A stretch of DNA of 64,000 nt from Micromonospora aurantiaca ATCC 27029 (lineage in GTDB: Bacteria > Actinomycetota > Actinomycetes > Mycobacteriales > Micromonosporaceae): contig NC_014391.1 of NCBI RefSeq assembly GCF_000145235.1, forward strand, positions 5,092,001 to 5,156,000. Direction: 5' to 3'. Position numbers and translations under genes: made by a program. Each line of letters begins with the position of its first letter. Position 1 is the stretch's first letter. Below, one piece after another: positions 1 to 8,027 of this stretch. The notes beneath the pieces were generated by a model that worked only from the letters and a program-made list of their open reading frames with translations, made no database searches and was not told the origin of the DNA.

Positions 1-1577
1 CACCTGTCGATCTGCTTGCTCCAGGCGTCCTGCTGGCCGGGTGAGAAGCCGAACGCCTTCGCCACGTCCCGCACCGCCGACCGGGGCCGGTACGAGATGA
101 CGTTGGCGACCTGGGCGGTGTGCTCCCGGCCGTAGCGGGCGTAGACGTGCTGGATCACCTCCTCCCGGCGGTCGGACTCGATGTCCACGTCGATGTCGGG
201 CGGGCCGTCGCGTTCCGGGGCGAGGAACCGTTCGAACAGCAGCCGATGCCGGACCGCGTCCACGTTGGTGATGCGCAGCGCGTAGCAGACCGCCGAGTTG
301 GCCGCCGAGCCCCGGCCCTGGCAGTAGATGTCCTGCGCGCGGCAGAACGCGACGATGTCGTAGACCACCAGGAAGTAGCCGGGGAAACCGAGGTCTTCGA
401 TCATCCGCAGCTCGTGTTCGAGCTGCGCGTACGCCTCCGGGTGCGCCTCGGGCGGGCCGTAGCGCTCGCGGGCGCCGTCCATGGTCAGCCGGCGCAGCCA
501 GCTCATCTCGGTGTGCCCGGGCGGCACCGGGTACGCCGGCAGCCTCGGCGCCACCAGCTGAAGGTCGAAGGCGAGTTCCGCGCCGTACTCGGCGGCCCGC
601 GCCACAGCGCCCGGGTACGCGGCGAACCGCGCCGCCATCTCCGCGCCGCTGCGCAGGTGGGCGGTGGCCGCGGCGGGCAGCCAGCCGTCGATCTCGTCGA
701 GGCTGCGCCGGGCCCGGACCGCCGCCACGGTGGTGGCCAGCCGACGCCGTCCCGGGGTGGCGTAGTGCACGTTGTTCGTGGCGACGGTGGGCAGCCCGGC
801 CGCGGCGGCCAGGTCGGCGAGCGCGTCGTTGCGGTCGGCGTCGACCGGATGGCCGTGGTCGGTCAGCTCCACCGCCACCGTCTCCGCGCCGAACAGCGCG
901 GTGAGCCGGTCCAGTTCCCGGGCCGCCGCGTCGACGCCCTCGGTGAGCAGCGCCGCGGGCACGTGCCCCTTGCGGCAGCCGGTGAGCACCAGCACGTGGT
1001 CGCGCAGCTCGGCGGCGAGTTCCTCCAGCTCGCCGTAGACCGGGCGGCCCTTCTCCCCGCCGCGCAGCTGGGCCCGGGAGATGGTGGCGGCCAGGCGCGC
1101 GTACCCCTCGTGGCCGTGCGCGAGCACCAGCAGGTGCCGGCCGAGCGGGTCGGGTTCGCCGTTCTGCGGGCCGGGCAGCCCGAGGGACAGCTCCGCGCCG
1201 AAGATCGTCGGCAGCCGCAGCGCGCGGGCCGCCTCGGCGAAGCGCACCACGCCGTAGAAGCCGTCGTGGTCGGTGACGGCGAGCGCGGTGAGCCCGAGCC
1301 GGGCCGCCTCCTCGGCCAGTTCCTCCGGGTGGCTGGCCCCGTCGAGGAAGCTGAAGTTGGAGTGCGCGTGCAGCTCCGCGTAGGGCACCACGCCGTCCGG
1401 GCGGGCCAGTTCCGGCGGCCGGTACTCCTGGCGCTTGCGGCTCCAGGCCGGTGAGTCGCCGCCGTCGGCGTCGACCGCGAGCGGGTCGACCACGTGCAGG
1501 TGCCGCTCGCCCCCGGCCCGGCCGGAGAGCACCTGCTCCAGCTTCGACCAGGGCATCTTCGGGTTGTGGAAGCTCAC
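1..1577 (-). CDS. dnaE2: Error-prone DNA polymerase III alpha subunit DnaE2, N-terminal part (cut by window edge)
   Basis: About 525 residues of a C-family polymerase are visible; the gene runs off the left edge. An N-terminal PHP domain starts near residue 50 (YAELHAHSNFSFLDGAS, then TDHDG). The polymerase core follows, with catalytic aspartates in PDIDVDIESDRRE near residue 460. The GTG start at 1577 gives VSFHNPKMPWSKLEQVL, typical of DnaE2 rather than the replicative DnaE1. DnaE2 performs translesion synthesis together with ImuA' and ImuB, and it follows imuB here after 18 nt on the same strand. It is probably part of the SOS-controlled operon headed by the HEPN gene. The rest of the polymerase cannot be assessed. 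Confidence 0.95.
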   Translation of the reverse strand, partial: MSFHNPKMPWSKLEQVLSGRAGGERHLHVVDPLAVDADGGDSPAWSRKRQEYRPPELARPDGVVPYAELHAHSNFSFLDGASHPEELAEEAARLGLTALAVTDHDGFYGVVRFAEAARALRLPTIFGAELSLGLPGPQNGEPDPLGRHLLVLAHGHEGYARLAATISRAQLRGGEKGRPVYGELEELAAELRDHVLVLTGCRKGHVPAALLTEGVDAAARELDRLTALFGAETVAVELTDHGHPVDADRNDALADLAAAAGLPTVATNNVHYATPGRRRLATTVAAVRARRSLDEIDGWLPAAATAHLRSGAEMAARFAAYPGAVARAAEYGAELAFDLQLVAPRLPAYPVPPGHTEMSWLRRLTMDGARERYGPPEAHPEAYAQLEHELRMIEDLGFPGYFLVVYDIVAFCRAQDIYCQGRGSAANSAVCYALRITNVDAVRHRLLFERFLAPERDGPPDIDVDIESDRREEVIQHVYARYGREHTAQVANVISYRPRSAVRDVAKAFGFSPGQQDAWSKQIDR

Positions 1578-1595
1578 CCCGCGCTCCCCCGGCGC

Positions 1596-3269
1596 TCAGT
1601 CATAGATCGCCTCCACCAGCCACTGCCCGCCCTCGACCGCGAGCAGCAGGGCGGCGCCGTCGGCCAGGCACACCTGGAACCGGGCCCGGCGGCGCGCCTC
1701 GGCCGGCGCCCACCAGCGTTCGTCCACCGGCCACGGGCCGGCCCACCCGGTGATCTCGGCCGGGCGGCCGTCGCCGACTGTGAGCCGGGCCGGCGCCGCG
1801 CTGACCGCCAGCCGCGCGCTCACCACGACCGGTTCCCCGGCCGCGTCGCGCACGTCGGCCGGCAACGGGGTGGGCAGCACCACGGCCGGCGACGGTGGCG
1901 GAATCCGCCCCGGCCACGGCGGCTCGGCCACCGCCCGGCCCCGCCCGGCCCGTCGCCCCGCACCACCCCCGGCGGGTACGACGACAGGGGCGGACACGGC
2001 ACCCGGAGCGGCCCCGGCGGGCGGCAGGGGTGGCGGGCCGGGACGTGCGGGCGCCCGCTCGTCGCCCCACGGGACCAGGCGCACCTGGTCGGCCGGGGAC
2101 CGCCCGCCGCCGAGCACGGCGGTGACCACCGCCTCGGGGCCGAGGATGCCCTGCACCCGGCTGAGCGCCCGGTGCGCCCGCTCCCGCTCCTCACCGGTCT
2201 CCCCCCACAGCCCGGGTTGCAGGCCCGCCTGGGCGAGCACCCCGTCCGGCACCAGTCGCAACCGGACGATCCCGGCGGTGGGCCGGGCCGGACGCGTCCC
2301 GCCCCGGCCGTTGCTGCCGGAGAGCCAGCCGTCGAGCTGCCAGCGGACCCGGTCGGCGATGGCCGCGGCGGTGAGCAGGCCGTCGTGCCGCCAGACCCGG
2401 TGCAGCTCCTGGCCGTGGGCGGTGACCGCCTCGATGCCGAGGCGGGTGCAGGCCAGCCCGTACCCGGCCAGCCGTTCGTGCAGCCGCTCGGCGAGCATGC
2501 GGGCGGCGAACGCGGCGGCGTCGACCCGGTCGACCGGCTCGTCGTAGTCGGCGGTGACGGTCAGGTCGGCGGGCGGCTGCCGGACCGCCAGCGGACGGTC
2601 GTCCCGGCCACCGGCGAGCCGGTGCGCCAGCGCCCCGTCGAAACCGAACCGGGCAAGCACGTCCCCGGCCGGCAGCGCCGCGAACTCGCCGAGGGTACGG
2701 ACGCCGAGCCGGCGCAGCAGGTCGGCCAGCGCGGGCCGGCCGAGCGCCTCGACCGGCCGGGCGGCCAGGAACTCGCGGGTGCCGCCGGGGGCCACGATCC
2801 GGCCCTCCCGGGCGGCCAGCCCGGCCGCGAACACCCCGTCGGCGATGCCGGCCTGGCTCTCCACCGCGCAGCTCTGCGCGACGTGCTCCACGATCCGCTC
2901 GGCCGCCGCCTCCTCACCGCCGAGGTAGCGGCTCGGCCCCCGGGCCGCCGTCGCGCAGGCGCCGGGCCGGATCACCTCGACGCCGGCGACCACCTCCTCC
3001 ACGGCGGCCACCACCGGCTCGAACGCCCGCACATCCCGGCCGGGGTCGTGGTCGACCACGGTGAGGTGCGGGCAGCGCCCCTGCGCCTCGCGGCGGCGCA
3101 GCCCGCGCCGGATGCCCTCGGCGCGGGCCCGCTCGGAGCAGGCGATCACCCGGTTGGCGTGCAGCACCACGACCGGGTCGGTGGCGGGCACCCCGTCGAC
3201 GATCTCGGCGGCGAGGACCGGCCAGTCCGGGCACCAGAGCAGCAGCGTCCGCTGCGGTACGCCGCTCAC
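1596..3269 (-). CDS. imuB: ImuB, Y-family polymerase-like mutasome subunit
   Basis: A 557-residue Y-family (UmuC/DinP) homologue. The N-terminus has the ImuB-type LLLWCPDWPVLAAE in place of the DxD-containing palm motif of active Y polymerases, and the SxDE motif is missing (VIRPGACATAARGPSRYL occupies that region). It is therefore probably catalytically dead, as known for ImuB, which acts as an adaptor between the beta clamp, ImuA' and DnaE2. A HhH region lies around residues 160-200, and the C-terminal third is Pro/Ala-rich and ends WLVEAIYD. The GTG start overlaps the imuA' stop by 4 nt (GTGA), indicating translational coupling. Any clamp-binding motif was not resolved. Confidence 0.92.
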   Translation of the reverse strand: MSGVPQRTLLLWCPDWPVLAAEIVDGVPATDPVVVLHANRVIACSERARAEGIRRGLRRREAQGRCPHLTVVDHDPGRDVRAFEPVVAAVEEVVAGVEVIRPGACATAARGPSRYLGGEEAAAERIVEHVAQSCAVESQAGIADGVFAAGLAAREGRIVAPGGTREFLAARPVEALGRPALADLLRRLGVRTLGEFAALPAGDVLARFGFDGALAHRLAGGRDDRPLAVRQPPADLTVTADYDEPVDRVDAAAFAARMLAERLHERLAGYGLACTRLGIEAVTAHGQELHRVWRHDGLLTAAAIADRVRWQLDGWLSGSNGRGGTRPARPTAGIVRLRLVPDGVLAQAGLQPGLWGETGEERERAHRALSRVQGILGPEAVVTAVLGGGRSPADQVRLVPWGDERAPARPGPPPLPPAGAAPGAVSAPVVVPAGGGAGRRAGRGRAVAEPPWPGRIPPPSPAVVLPTPLPADVRDAAGEPVVVSARLAVSAAPARLTVGDGRPAEITGWAGPWPVDERWWAPAEARRRARFQVCLADGAALLLAVEGGQWLVEAIYD

Positions 3270-4027
3270 GCCGGACCGGCCGCGGCGAGCGTACGGGCGG
3301 GTGGGGCGACCACGCGCAGCCGGCGCGACGGCGCGGCGGACGGGGCGCCGAGCCCGGCCGAGCGGGGGATCACCCGGGTCAGCTCGTCGCCGGGCAGCCA
3401 CACCTTGATCTCCTTGGGACGGGCGGCGGCGCCCCGGCCCCGGGCCGAGACGGTCACCTCGCGGCGGCGCAGCCGCCCGCGACCGGCGCCGAGCCCCTGC
3501 CAGACGCCCCGGACCACCTGGAGTGTGACGTCCGCGCCGTCCCACCGCCCGTACGGGACGAGCACGCTTCCGCGCTGCCGGGCGCGGGCGGCCAGCCGGG
3601 TGGCGACCGAGGCGGAGACGGTGGCCGGCACGGCGGTGACCACCACGTCGACCCCGTCGATGAGCGCGGCGACCACCGTGGGCCACTCCGGGCCGGGGTC
3701 GGGCACCAGGGCCAGCCGGTCCAGGGCGATGCCCGCCTCGGCTGCGGCGCCCGCCCCGAATGTGGGTACACCGACCACCGCGCACCACGAGCCGGCCCGG
3801 GACGCCTCGGCGAGCAGCGCGAGGATCAGCGAGGTGGCGCCGCTGCGCCGGGGCTGGCCGGCGCCGACCGCCACGGTGCTGCCACGCCGCAGACCGCGGT
3901 TGGGCAGCAGCCCGGTCAGCTCGGCCCGGACGGGCAGCACCCGGTGACCGCCGGCCGGGTCGGGCGCGCTCGCCGGACGGACCAGATCGGCCAGGGCGGC
4001 GGAACCGACCACCATGCGGCCCGCCAT
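3266..4027 (-). CDS. imuA': ImuA'-like RecA-fold mutasome protein
   Basis: A 253-residue protein with a degenerate RecA/SulA-like fold. The segment GSTVAVGAGQPRRSGATSL replaces a normal Walker A, so ATP binding is doubtful. A hydrophobic strand with VDVVVTAVPA follows, and the C-terminus is basic. It lies directly upstream of and overlaps imuB, the conserved actinobacterial arrangement of the imuA'-imuB-dnaE2 cassette for damage-induced mutagenesis. The ATG at 4027 is chosen because a GGGGGG purine run sits 8 nt upstream; an internal ATG at 4015 is possible. A much longer open frame extends upstream on this strand but carries no recognisable protein and crosses the 61-bp repeats. Confidence 0.85.
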   Translation of the reverse strand: MAGRMVVGSAALADLVRPASAPDPAGGHRVLPVRAELTGLLPNRGLRRGSTVAVGAGQPRRSGATSLILALLAEASRAGSWCAVVGVPTFGAGAAAEAGIALDRLALVPDPGPEWPTVVAALIDGVDVVVTAVPATVSASVATRLAARARQRGSVLVPYGRWDGADVTLQVVRGVWQGLGAGRGRLRRREVTVSARGRGAAARPKEIKVWLPGDELTRVIPRSAGLGAPSAAPSRRLRVVAPPARTLAAAGPA

Positions 4028-4167
4028 CGGACCAACCCCCCGTCGTGTTTCGCCACGGGCCTCGCCCGTGGATGGTGCTGTGGATCGTGTCGTGCGCGGC
4101 ACGCGTGTGCCGTGGGTGCGGCGCCCGGCCACCCGGGGTCCCGCCGGTGGTGGCCGGGCGCCACGAA

Positions 4168-4671
4168 TCAGGCGGCGGCTGCTCCGGGCCGGGGCGGTGA
4201 GTCGGAGGCGCCGAGCCGCAGCGGGCGGGGCAGGCCGTCGAGTGCCGGCTGGTGCGCCAGGCCGAGGGCGGTCTCCACCACCGTCACGAACTCCTCGGCG
4301 GCGCGCAGCAGGTCGTCGGCCTCCCGGGCGGTGACCACGCGGGGGATGCCGGCCTCGGCGGCAGCCCGCTTGCTCGCGCCGGCGGCGAAGTAGGCAGCCC
4401 ACTCGTCCAGCTCGGGGGCGACGGTGGCGAGCAGCACCCAGACGCTGGTGATCCGGTGCCGGCGGGTGGGCGCGGGACGGGCCCGGGCGGCGAGCACGGC
4501 GGCGGCGGCGCGCAGCGCCGCCAGGTGGGCGGCGGCGTACCGGAGGCCGTCGGGGCGGGTGCGGGCGGCCTCGGCCAGCCCGTCGCGGGCCACCGCGAGC
4601 AACTGGGCGGGGGTGCGGTGCGGCAGCACGTGCGCGGGCACCGTGGGCGCCTGGGCCGGACTGATCGGCAT
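4168..4671 (-). CDS. SAV_6107-type HEPN domain protein
   Basis: A 167-residue, largely alpha-helical, Ala/Arg-rich protein (LLAVARDGLAEAARTRPDGL, then ITSVWVLLATVAPELDEWA) resembling the SAV_6107-like HEPN family that accompanies DnaE2/ImuB genes in actinomycetes. No RxxxxH ribonuclease motif is obvious in the translation, so nuclease activity should not be assumed. The start at 4671 has an excellent ribosome site (GGAGGAGAG) 5 nt upstream; a further upstream GTG would give an unlikely Arg/Pro-rich extension. It is the first gene of the minus-strand mutagenesis cluster, 140 nt before imuA'. Role unknown. Confidence 0.75.
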   Translation of the reverse strand: MPISPAQAPTVPAHVLPHRTPAQLLAVARDGLAEAARTRPDGLRYAAAHLAALRAAAAVLAARARPAPTRRHRITSVWVLLATVAPELDEWAAYFAAGASKRAAAEAGIPRVVTAREADDLLRAAEEFVTVVETALGLAHQPALDGLPRPLRLGASDSPPRPGAAAA

Positions 4672-4834
4672 GGGTCTCTCCTCCGCGTGTGGCCGGGGCG
4701 GGCGGTCGCGCGACGGGGAACGTCGCCCGGTCGCCCGGAGCGGTCGGTGCGGAGGAAGACGCACCTTTCAGGTGGCGGCCGGCCGGATGTGGACGCTTCC
4801 CCACACCCACACCCGGCCGGCGTGCCGGCGGGTC

Positions 4835-4873
4835 CGTCGCCCGCCGCCCGGGGGTCGTGGGCGGCGGGCGACG
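4835..4873. other. Perfect 15-bp hairpin in the leader of the mutagenesis operon
   Basis: The arms 4835-4849 and 4859-4873 (CGTCGCCCGCCGCCC and its exact complement) flank a 9-nt loop. It has no U-tract on either strand. It lies between the SOS box and the HEPN start, so it is either part of a structured leader or a terminator shielding the operon. Confidence 0.6.
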
Positions 4874-5083
4874 ACCTGCCTGACGGGCCCGGACTCGCGA
4901 CTGTCCGAGACCCGGTGCGGCCCGCGGTGCCGCACCTCCCGGAAGCCGGTGCCGCGAAACACCGCTTCCGGAGCGTTCGACGAGTGCGCGACCGGCTCGG
5001 ATCAGGCCGGGCCAGCCGGGGAGCTGAGCCGCTTGCCGTTCGGGTCGAACCGAACGTCGAGCGAACCTGACTTCGAGCCGGAA

Positions 5084-5099
5084 TCGAACACTCGTTCTA
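5084..5099 (-). promoter_or_regulatory. LexA (SOS) box
   Basis: The sequence TCGAACACTCGTTCTA matches the Gram-positive/actinobacterial LexA consensus TCGAAC-N4-GTTCGA at 11 of 12 defined positions. It sits upstream of the HEPN-imuA'-imuB-dnaE2 cluster, whose relatives in mycobacteria are LexA-regulated. The box is 413 nt from the HEPN start codon, so the transcript would have a long leader. It is 118 nt upstream of the divergent ybaK gene, which could also be affected. A weaker half-site (TCGAAC followed by CGTCGA) lies at 5045-5060. Confidence 0.8.
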
Positions 5100-5216
5100 A
5101 CTACCCTGACAGTACACCTCCCCACCGACGAAAACGCAACGTGTGACGCGCCGGGGACGCACGGGAGGGCGACGGCCCCCGGCGAGGCCATCCCGGGGTG
5201 GGGGAAGAATGGGTAC

Positions 5217-5705
5217 ATGCAGCCACACCCGAACGTGCAGGCGGTGCAGCGCGCGCTCGACGACGCGGGCGCGCGGAACGGATCGGGCGAGGCCAGCCTC
5301 GTCCGACTGCTGCCCGACGCGGTGCACACCGCCGCCGCGGCGGCCGAGGCGCTCGGTGTCGCCGTCGGCGCCATCGCCAACTCGCTGATCTTCGACGCGG
5401 ACGACGCGCCGCTGCTGGTGCTCACCTCCGGCGCGCACCGGGTGGACACCGCCGGGCTGGCCGCCACGCTGGGCGTGACCCACCTGCGCCGGGCCACCCC
5501 GGAGTTCGTCAAACAGCACACCGGGCAGGTGATCGGCGGCGTCGCACCGGTCGGCCACCCCGCTCCGCTGCGCACCGTCGTGGACACCGCACTGGCCGGG
5601 TACGACGAGGTGTGGGCCGCTGGCGGCGTACCCCGGGCGGTGTTCCCCACCACGTACGCGGAACTGCTGCGGATCACCGCCGGCACCCCGGCCGAGGTGG
5701 CGTGA
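5217..5705 (+). CDS. YbaK/EbsC-family aminoacyl-tRNA deacylase
   Basis: A 162-residue protein of the YbaK/ProX editing family, which hydrolyses mischarged aminoacyl-tRNA in trans. Family features include the opening MQPHPNVQAVQRALDDAG, the mid-protein NSLIFDADDAPLLVLTSG, and the conserved stretch KQHTGQVIGGVAPVGHP, where the invariant Lys sits and GVxPxGH forms the active-site loop. The length is normal for single-domain members. The stop overlaps the GTG of the following CrtA-like gene (GTGA), so it is translationally coupled to the carotenoid genes although no metabolic link is apparent. It may simply provide the promoter. Confidence 0.88.
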   Translation: MQPHPNVQAVQRALDDAGARNGSGEASLVRLLPDAVHTAAAAAEALGVAVGAIANSLIFDADDAPLLVLTSGAHRVDTAGLAATLGVTHLRRATPEFVKQHTGQVIGGVAPVGHPAPLRTVVDTALAGYDEVWAAGGVPRAVFPTTYAELLRITAGTPAEVA

Positions 5706-6430
5706 ACCCCGGACTCGTCACGCTGCACGTGTGGCGTGTGCCCCGCCGGGCCGTACCCGGTGTGCTGGGCCGGATGGCCACCCACCCGGCACGGCTGCGC
5801 CGGCTGCCGGGCGTCCGCTTCGCCAAACTGCTCGGCACCGGGACCGGCACCGGCTTCGGCCCCGGCGACGCCGACCTGACCCGGTGGGCCGCACTCGTGG
5901 TCTGGGACTCCCCCGCCGACGCGGCCGGCTTCGACGCCTCCCCGGTCGCCCGCTCCTGGGCCCGGATCGCCCGCGCCGCGGTACGGGTGGACCTGCGCCC
6001 GCTGACCAGCCGCGGCCGATGGTCCGGCCGCGAGCCGTTCGGCACGCCGTCCGGCGGACGGGTCACCGGGCCGGTGCTGGCGCTGACCCGGGCCCGGCTG
6101 CGGGCCCGCCGCGCGGCCACGTTCTGGCGGGCGATCCCGCCGGTCGCCGGCGCCCTGCACGCCGCGCCCGGCCTGCTCGCCCGGTTCGGCGTCGGCGAGG
6201 CGCCGCTGGGCTGGCAGGGCACTGTGAGCGTGTGGCGCGACCCGGCGGACCTGGTCGCGTTCGCGTACCGTTCCCCGGAGCACCGCGCCGCGATCACCCG
6301 TACCCCCACCGAGGGCTGGTACGCGGAGGAACTGTTCGCGCGGTTCGCGGTGGGCGACGTGGTCGGCGACCGTACGGTGCTGGGCTGGGCCGCCGAGGGC
6401 GCCCCGGAGACGGCGAGAGGGCACGCATGA
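5702..6430 (+). CDS. CrtA-like carotenoid (spheroidene-type) monooxygenase
   Basis: A 242-residue protein with the signature order of the spheroidene monooxygenase CrtA family: LHVWRVPRRAVPGVLGRMA, then LPGVRFAKLLGTGTGTGF, then WAALVVWDS and LTSRGRWSGREPFG. CrtA enzymes oxidise C-2 of acyclic, hydroxylated carotenoid ends. Together with CruF, a CrtD-type desaturase and a glycosyltransferase just downstream, this suggests 2'-oxidation of a myxol-like end group; that step is inference. The GTG at 5702 overlaps the ybaK stop, and the gene's own stop overlaps the next start (ATGA). A heme-binding histidine cannot be assigned by eye. Confidence 0.8.
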   Translation: MNPGLVTLHVWRVPRRAVPGVLGRMATHPARLRRLPGVRFAKLLGTGTGTGFGPGDADLTRWAALVVWDSPADAAGFDASPVARSWARIARAAVRVDLRPLTSRGRWSGREPFGTPSGGRVTGPVLALTRARLRARRAATFWRAIPPVAGALHAAPGLLARFGVGEAPLGWQGTVSVWRDPADLVAFAYRSPEHRAAITRTPTEGWYAEELFARFAVGDVVGDRTVLGWAAEGAPETARGHA

Positions 6431-6981
6431 GGCTGGTGCGGTGGACACCGGACGACCTGGTCCGGCGGCTGGACGACGTGGTGGCCGTCTACGGCGAGGC
6501 GATGGGCTACCGGCCCGACCTGCTGGAGGCCCGCCGCGGCTACATCGCCACCCACGTCCGCCGGCCCGGCTTCCGCGCCGTCGCCAGCCTGACCAACGAG
6601 GGACACCTGGCCGGTTTCGGGTACGGCTACCGGGGCGCCACCGGGCAGTGGTGGCACGACCAGGTGCACCGGGCGCTGAACGCGCAGGCCCGGCAGCGCT
6701 GGCTGGCCCACCCGTTCGAGGTGGTGGAGCTGCACGTCCGCCCGCCCGCGCAGGGGCACGGCCTGGGGGCCCGCCAGTTGCGCGCGCTGCTCGCCGTGGC
6801 CGAGGGCGACACCACGCTGCTGTCCACGCCGGAGGCCGACGAGGAGAAGTCCCGGGCCTGGCGGCTGTACCGCCGGTTCGGCTTCGTCGACGTCCTGCGC
6901 CACTTCCACTTCCCCGGCGACGAGCGGCCGTTCGGCGTGCTCGGCCGGGACCTGCCGCTGCCCCCGCCGGATGCCCCGTGA
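6427..6981 (+). CDS. GNAT-family N-acetyltransferase in the carotenoid operon
   Basis: A 184-residue protein with a GNAT fold: an N-terminal helix pair (VRRLDDVVAVYGEAMGY), a central strand HLAGFGYGYRG, an acyl-CoA binding loop VRPPAQGHGLGARQLRAL corresponding to the Q/RxxGxG/A motif, and the C-terminal ARAWRLYRRFGFVDV-like helix (SRAWRLYRRFGF). The substrate is unknown. The start overlaps the CrtA-like stop (ATGA), and the stop TGA lies inside the first copy of the 61-bp tandem repeat. Its position inside a carotenoid end-group cluster raises the possibility of acyl transfer to a pigment or sugar, but nothing in the sequence proves it. Confidence 0.85.
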   Translation: MRLVRWTPDDLVRRLDDVVAVYGEAMGYRPDLLEARRGYIATHVRRPGFRAVASLTNEGHLAGFGYGYRGATGQWWHDQVHRALNAQARQRWLAHPFEVVELHVRPPAQGHGLGARQLRALLAVAEGDTTLLSTPEADEEKSRAWRLYRRFGFVDVLRHFHFPGDERPFGVLGRDLPLPPPDAP

Positions 6982-7220
6982 GCGCGAGGAGTGAGCCGGG
7001 TTTGCGAGCCCCGCAGTCGCGAACGAAAGGGCGACACCGTGAGCGCGAGGAGTGAGCCGGGTTTGCGAGCCCCGCAGTCGCGAACGAAAGGGCGACACCG
7101 TGAGCGCGAGGAGTGAGCCGGGTTTGCGAGCCCCGCAGTCGCGAACGAAAGGGCGACACCGTGAGCGCGAGGAGTGAGCCGGGTTTGCGAGCCCCGCAGT
7201 CGCGAACGAAAGGCGGCACA
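6978..7220 (+). repeat. Four tandem copies of a 61-bp unit between two carotenoid genes
   Basis: Copies begin at 6978, 7039, 7100 and 7161. The first three are identical 61-mers and the fourth is 60 nt with a few changes at its 3' end. Each unit starts with GTGAGCGCGAGGAGTGAGCC, contains a stem (TTTGCGA pairing with TCGCGAA) and ends with GAAAGGGCGACACC directly before the next GTG. Each copy therefore carries a stop-start signal, a Shine-Dalgarno-like GAAAGG and a start codon. A shortened relative lies at 19822-19855 on the other strand, suggesting a dispersed family. Because units are 61 nt, each full copy shifts the reading frame. Confidence 0.95.
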
Positions 7221-8027
7221 GTGAAAGCCGCCCGGCTGCCCTGGGCGCTGCTGGCCGTGCTGGTGCTCGCCCAGATCTGCTACCCGCTCACCGGCGGCGC
7301 GACCCGGGCCGGGCTCACGGTGGCCACCGTGGTGCTCGGCTGGCTGCTCTCGGTCGGCCACGCGCTGCTCACCCGCGGCGTCCGTACCGCCGTCGCGCTG
7401 GTCGCGGTCGTCACCGGCGGCGGGTTCGCGGTCGAGGCGATCGGCGTGGCCACCGGGTTCCCGTTCGGCAGCTACGACTACTCCGGGGAGCTGGGCCCGA
7501 AGCTGGCCGGGGTGCCGCTGATCATCCCGCTCGCCTGGACCTGGATGGCCTGGCCGGCCTGGCTCACCGCGGTCCGGCTGGTCCGTTCCCGCATCGCGCG
7601 GATCGCGCTCTCGGCGGTCGGACTGGCCGCCTGGGACCTGTTCCTCGACCCGCAGATGGTGGCCGAGGGCTACTGGACCTGGCTCGACGCCACCCCGGCG
7701 CTGCCCGGGCTACCCGGCATCCCGGTCAGCAACTACCTCGGCTGGCTGGGCTTCGCGGTGCTGCTCGCAGTCGCGCTGCGCCCGCTCGCCGGGCCGTCGG
7801 CGGACCGGGTCGACGGCCGGGACGCCCCGATGTTCGCGCTCTACCTCTGGACGTACGCCTCCAGCGTGCTGGCGCACGCGGTGTTCCTGCGGCTGCCCGC
7901 GTCGGCCCTGTGGGGCGCGGCCGGGATGGCGGTGGCGGCGGTGCCGCTGGCGGTGACGCTGTGGCGGGCCCGTCAGGACCGGACCGGCACGCCGGAGCCG
8001 GCGCCGCGCGTCGACGCCCCGGCATGA
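7221..8027 (+). CDS. cruF: CruF-type carotenoid 1',2'-hydratase (DUF422 membrane protein)
   Basis: A 268-residue polytopic membrane protein with about 7 hydrophobic segments. Family features are AIGVATGFPFGSYDYSGELGPKLAGVP, visible at residues 75-101, and AWDLFLDPQMVAEGYWTW near residue 140. CruF adds water across the 1',2' double bond of an acyclic carotenoid end, giving the tertiary hydroxyl that is then glycosylated. The GTG at 7221 follows GAAAGG in the last repeat copy. The GTG at 7161 is in frame too, because the last copy is 60 nt, and would add 20 repeat-encoded residues. The stop overlaps the glycosyltransferase start (ATGA). Confidence 0.88.
   Translation: MKAARLPWALLAVLVLAQICYPLTGGATRAGLTVATVVLGWLLSVGHALLTRGVRTAVALVAVVTGGGFAVEAIGVATGFPFGSYDYSGELGPKLAGVPLIIPLAWTWMAWPAWLTAVRLVRSRIARIALSAVGLAAWDLFLDPQMVAEGYWTWLDATPALPGLPGIPVSNYLGWLGFAVLLAVALRPLAGPSADRVDGRDAPMFALYLWTYASSVLAHAVFLRLPASALWGAAGMAVAAVPLAVTLWRARQDRTGTPEPAPRVDAPA

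Larger units (their letters stand above)
4672..5216. other. Divergent intergenic region with SOS box and strong hairpin
   Basis: This 545-nt stretch separates the HEPN-imuA'-imuB-dnaE2 operon (minus) from the ybaK-headed operon (plus). I found no convincing gene in it. It holds a LexA-type box at 5084-5099 and a perfect 15-bp stem at 4835-4873. The short open frames inside are Arg/Pro-rich with no family resemblance. Confidence 0.6.

Noticed and set aside
3266..7219. A continuous minus-strand open frame of about 1300 codons covering imuA', the intergenic region, the carotenoid genes' antisense and the repeats
   Set aside because: Only the first ~250 residues before the stop (imuA') resemble a protein family. 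The rest is Arg/Pro/Ala-rich antisense of clear genes and repeats, a common artefact in high-GC DNA.
6978..7220. The 61-bp tandem repeats as a CRISPR array
   Set aside because: The units are contiguous with no unique spacers, and no cas genes are present.
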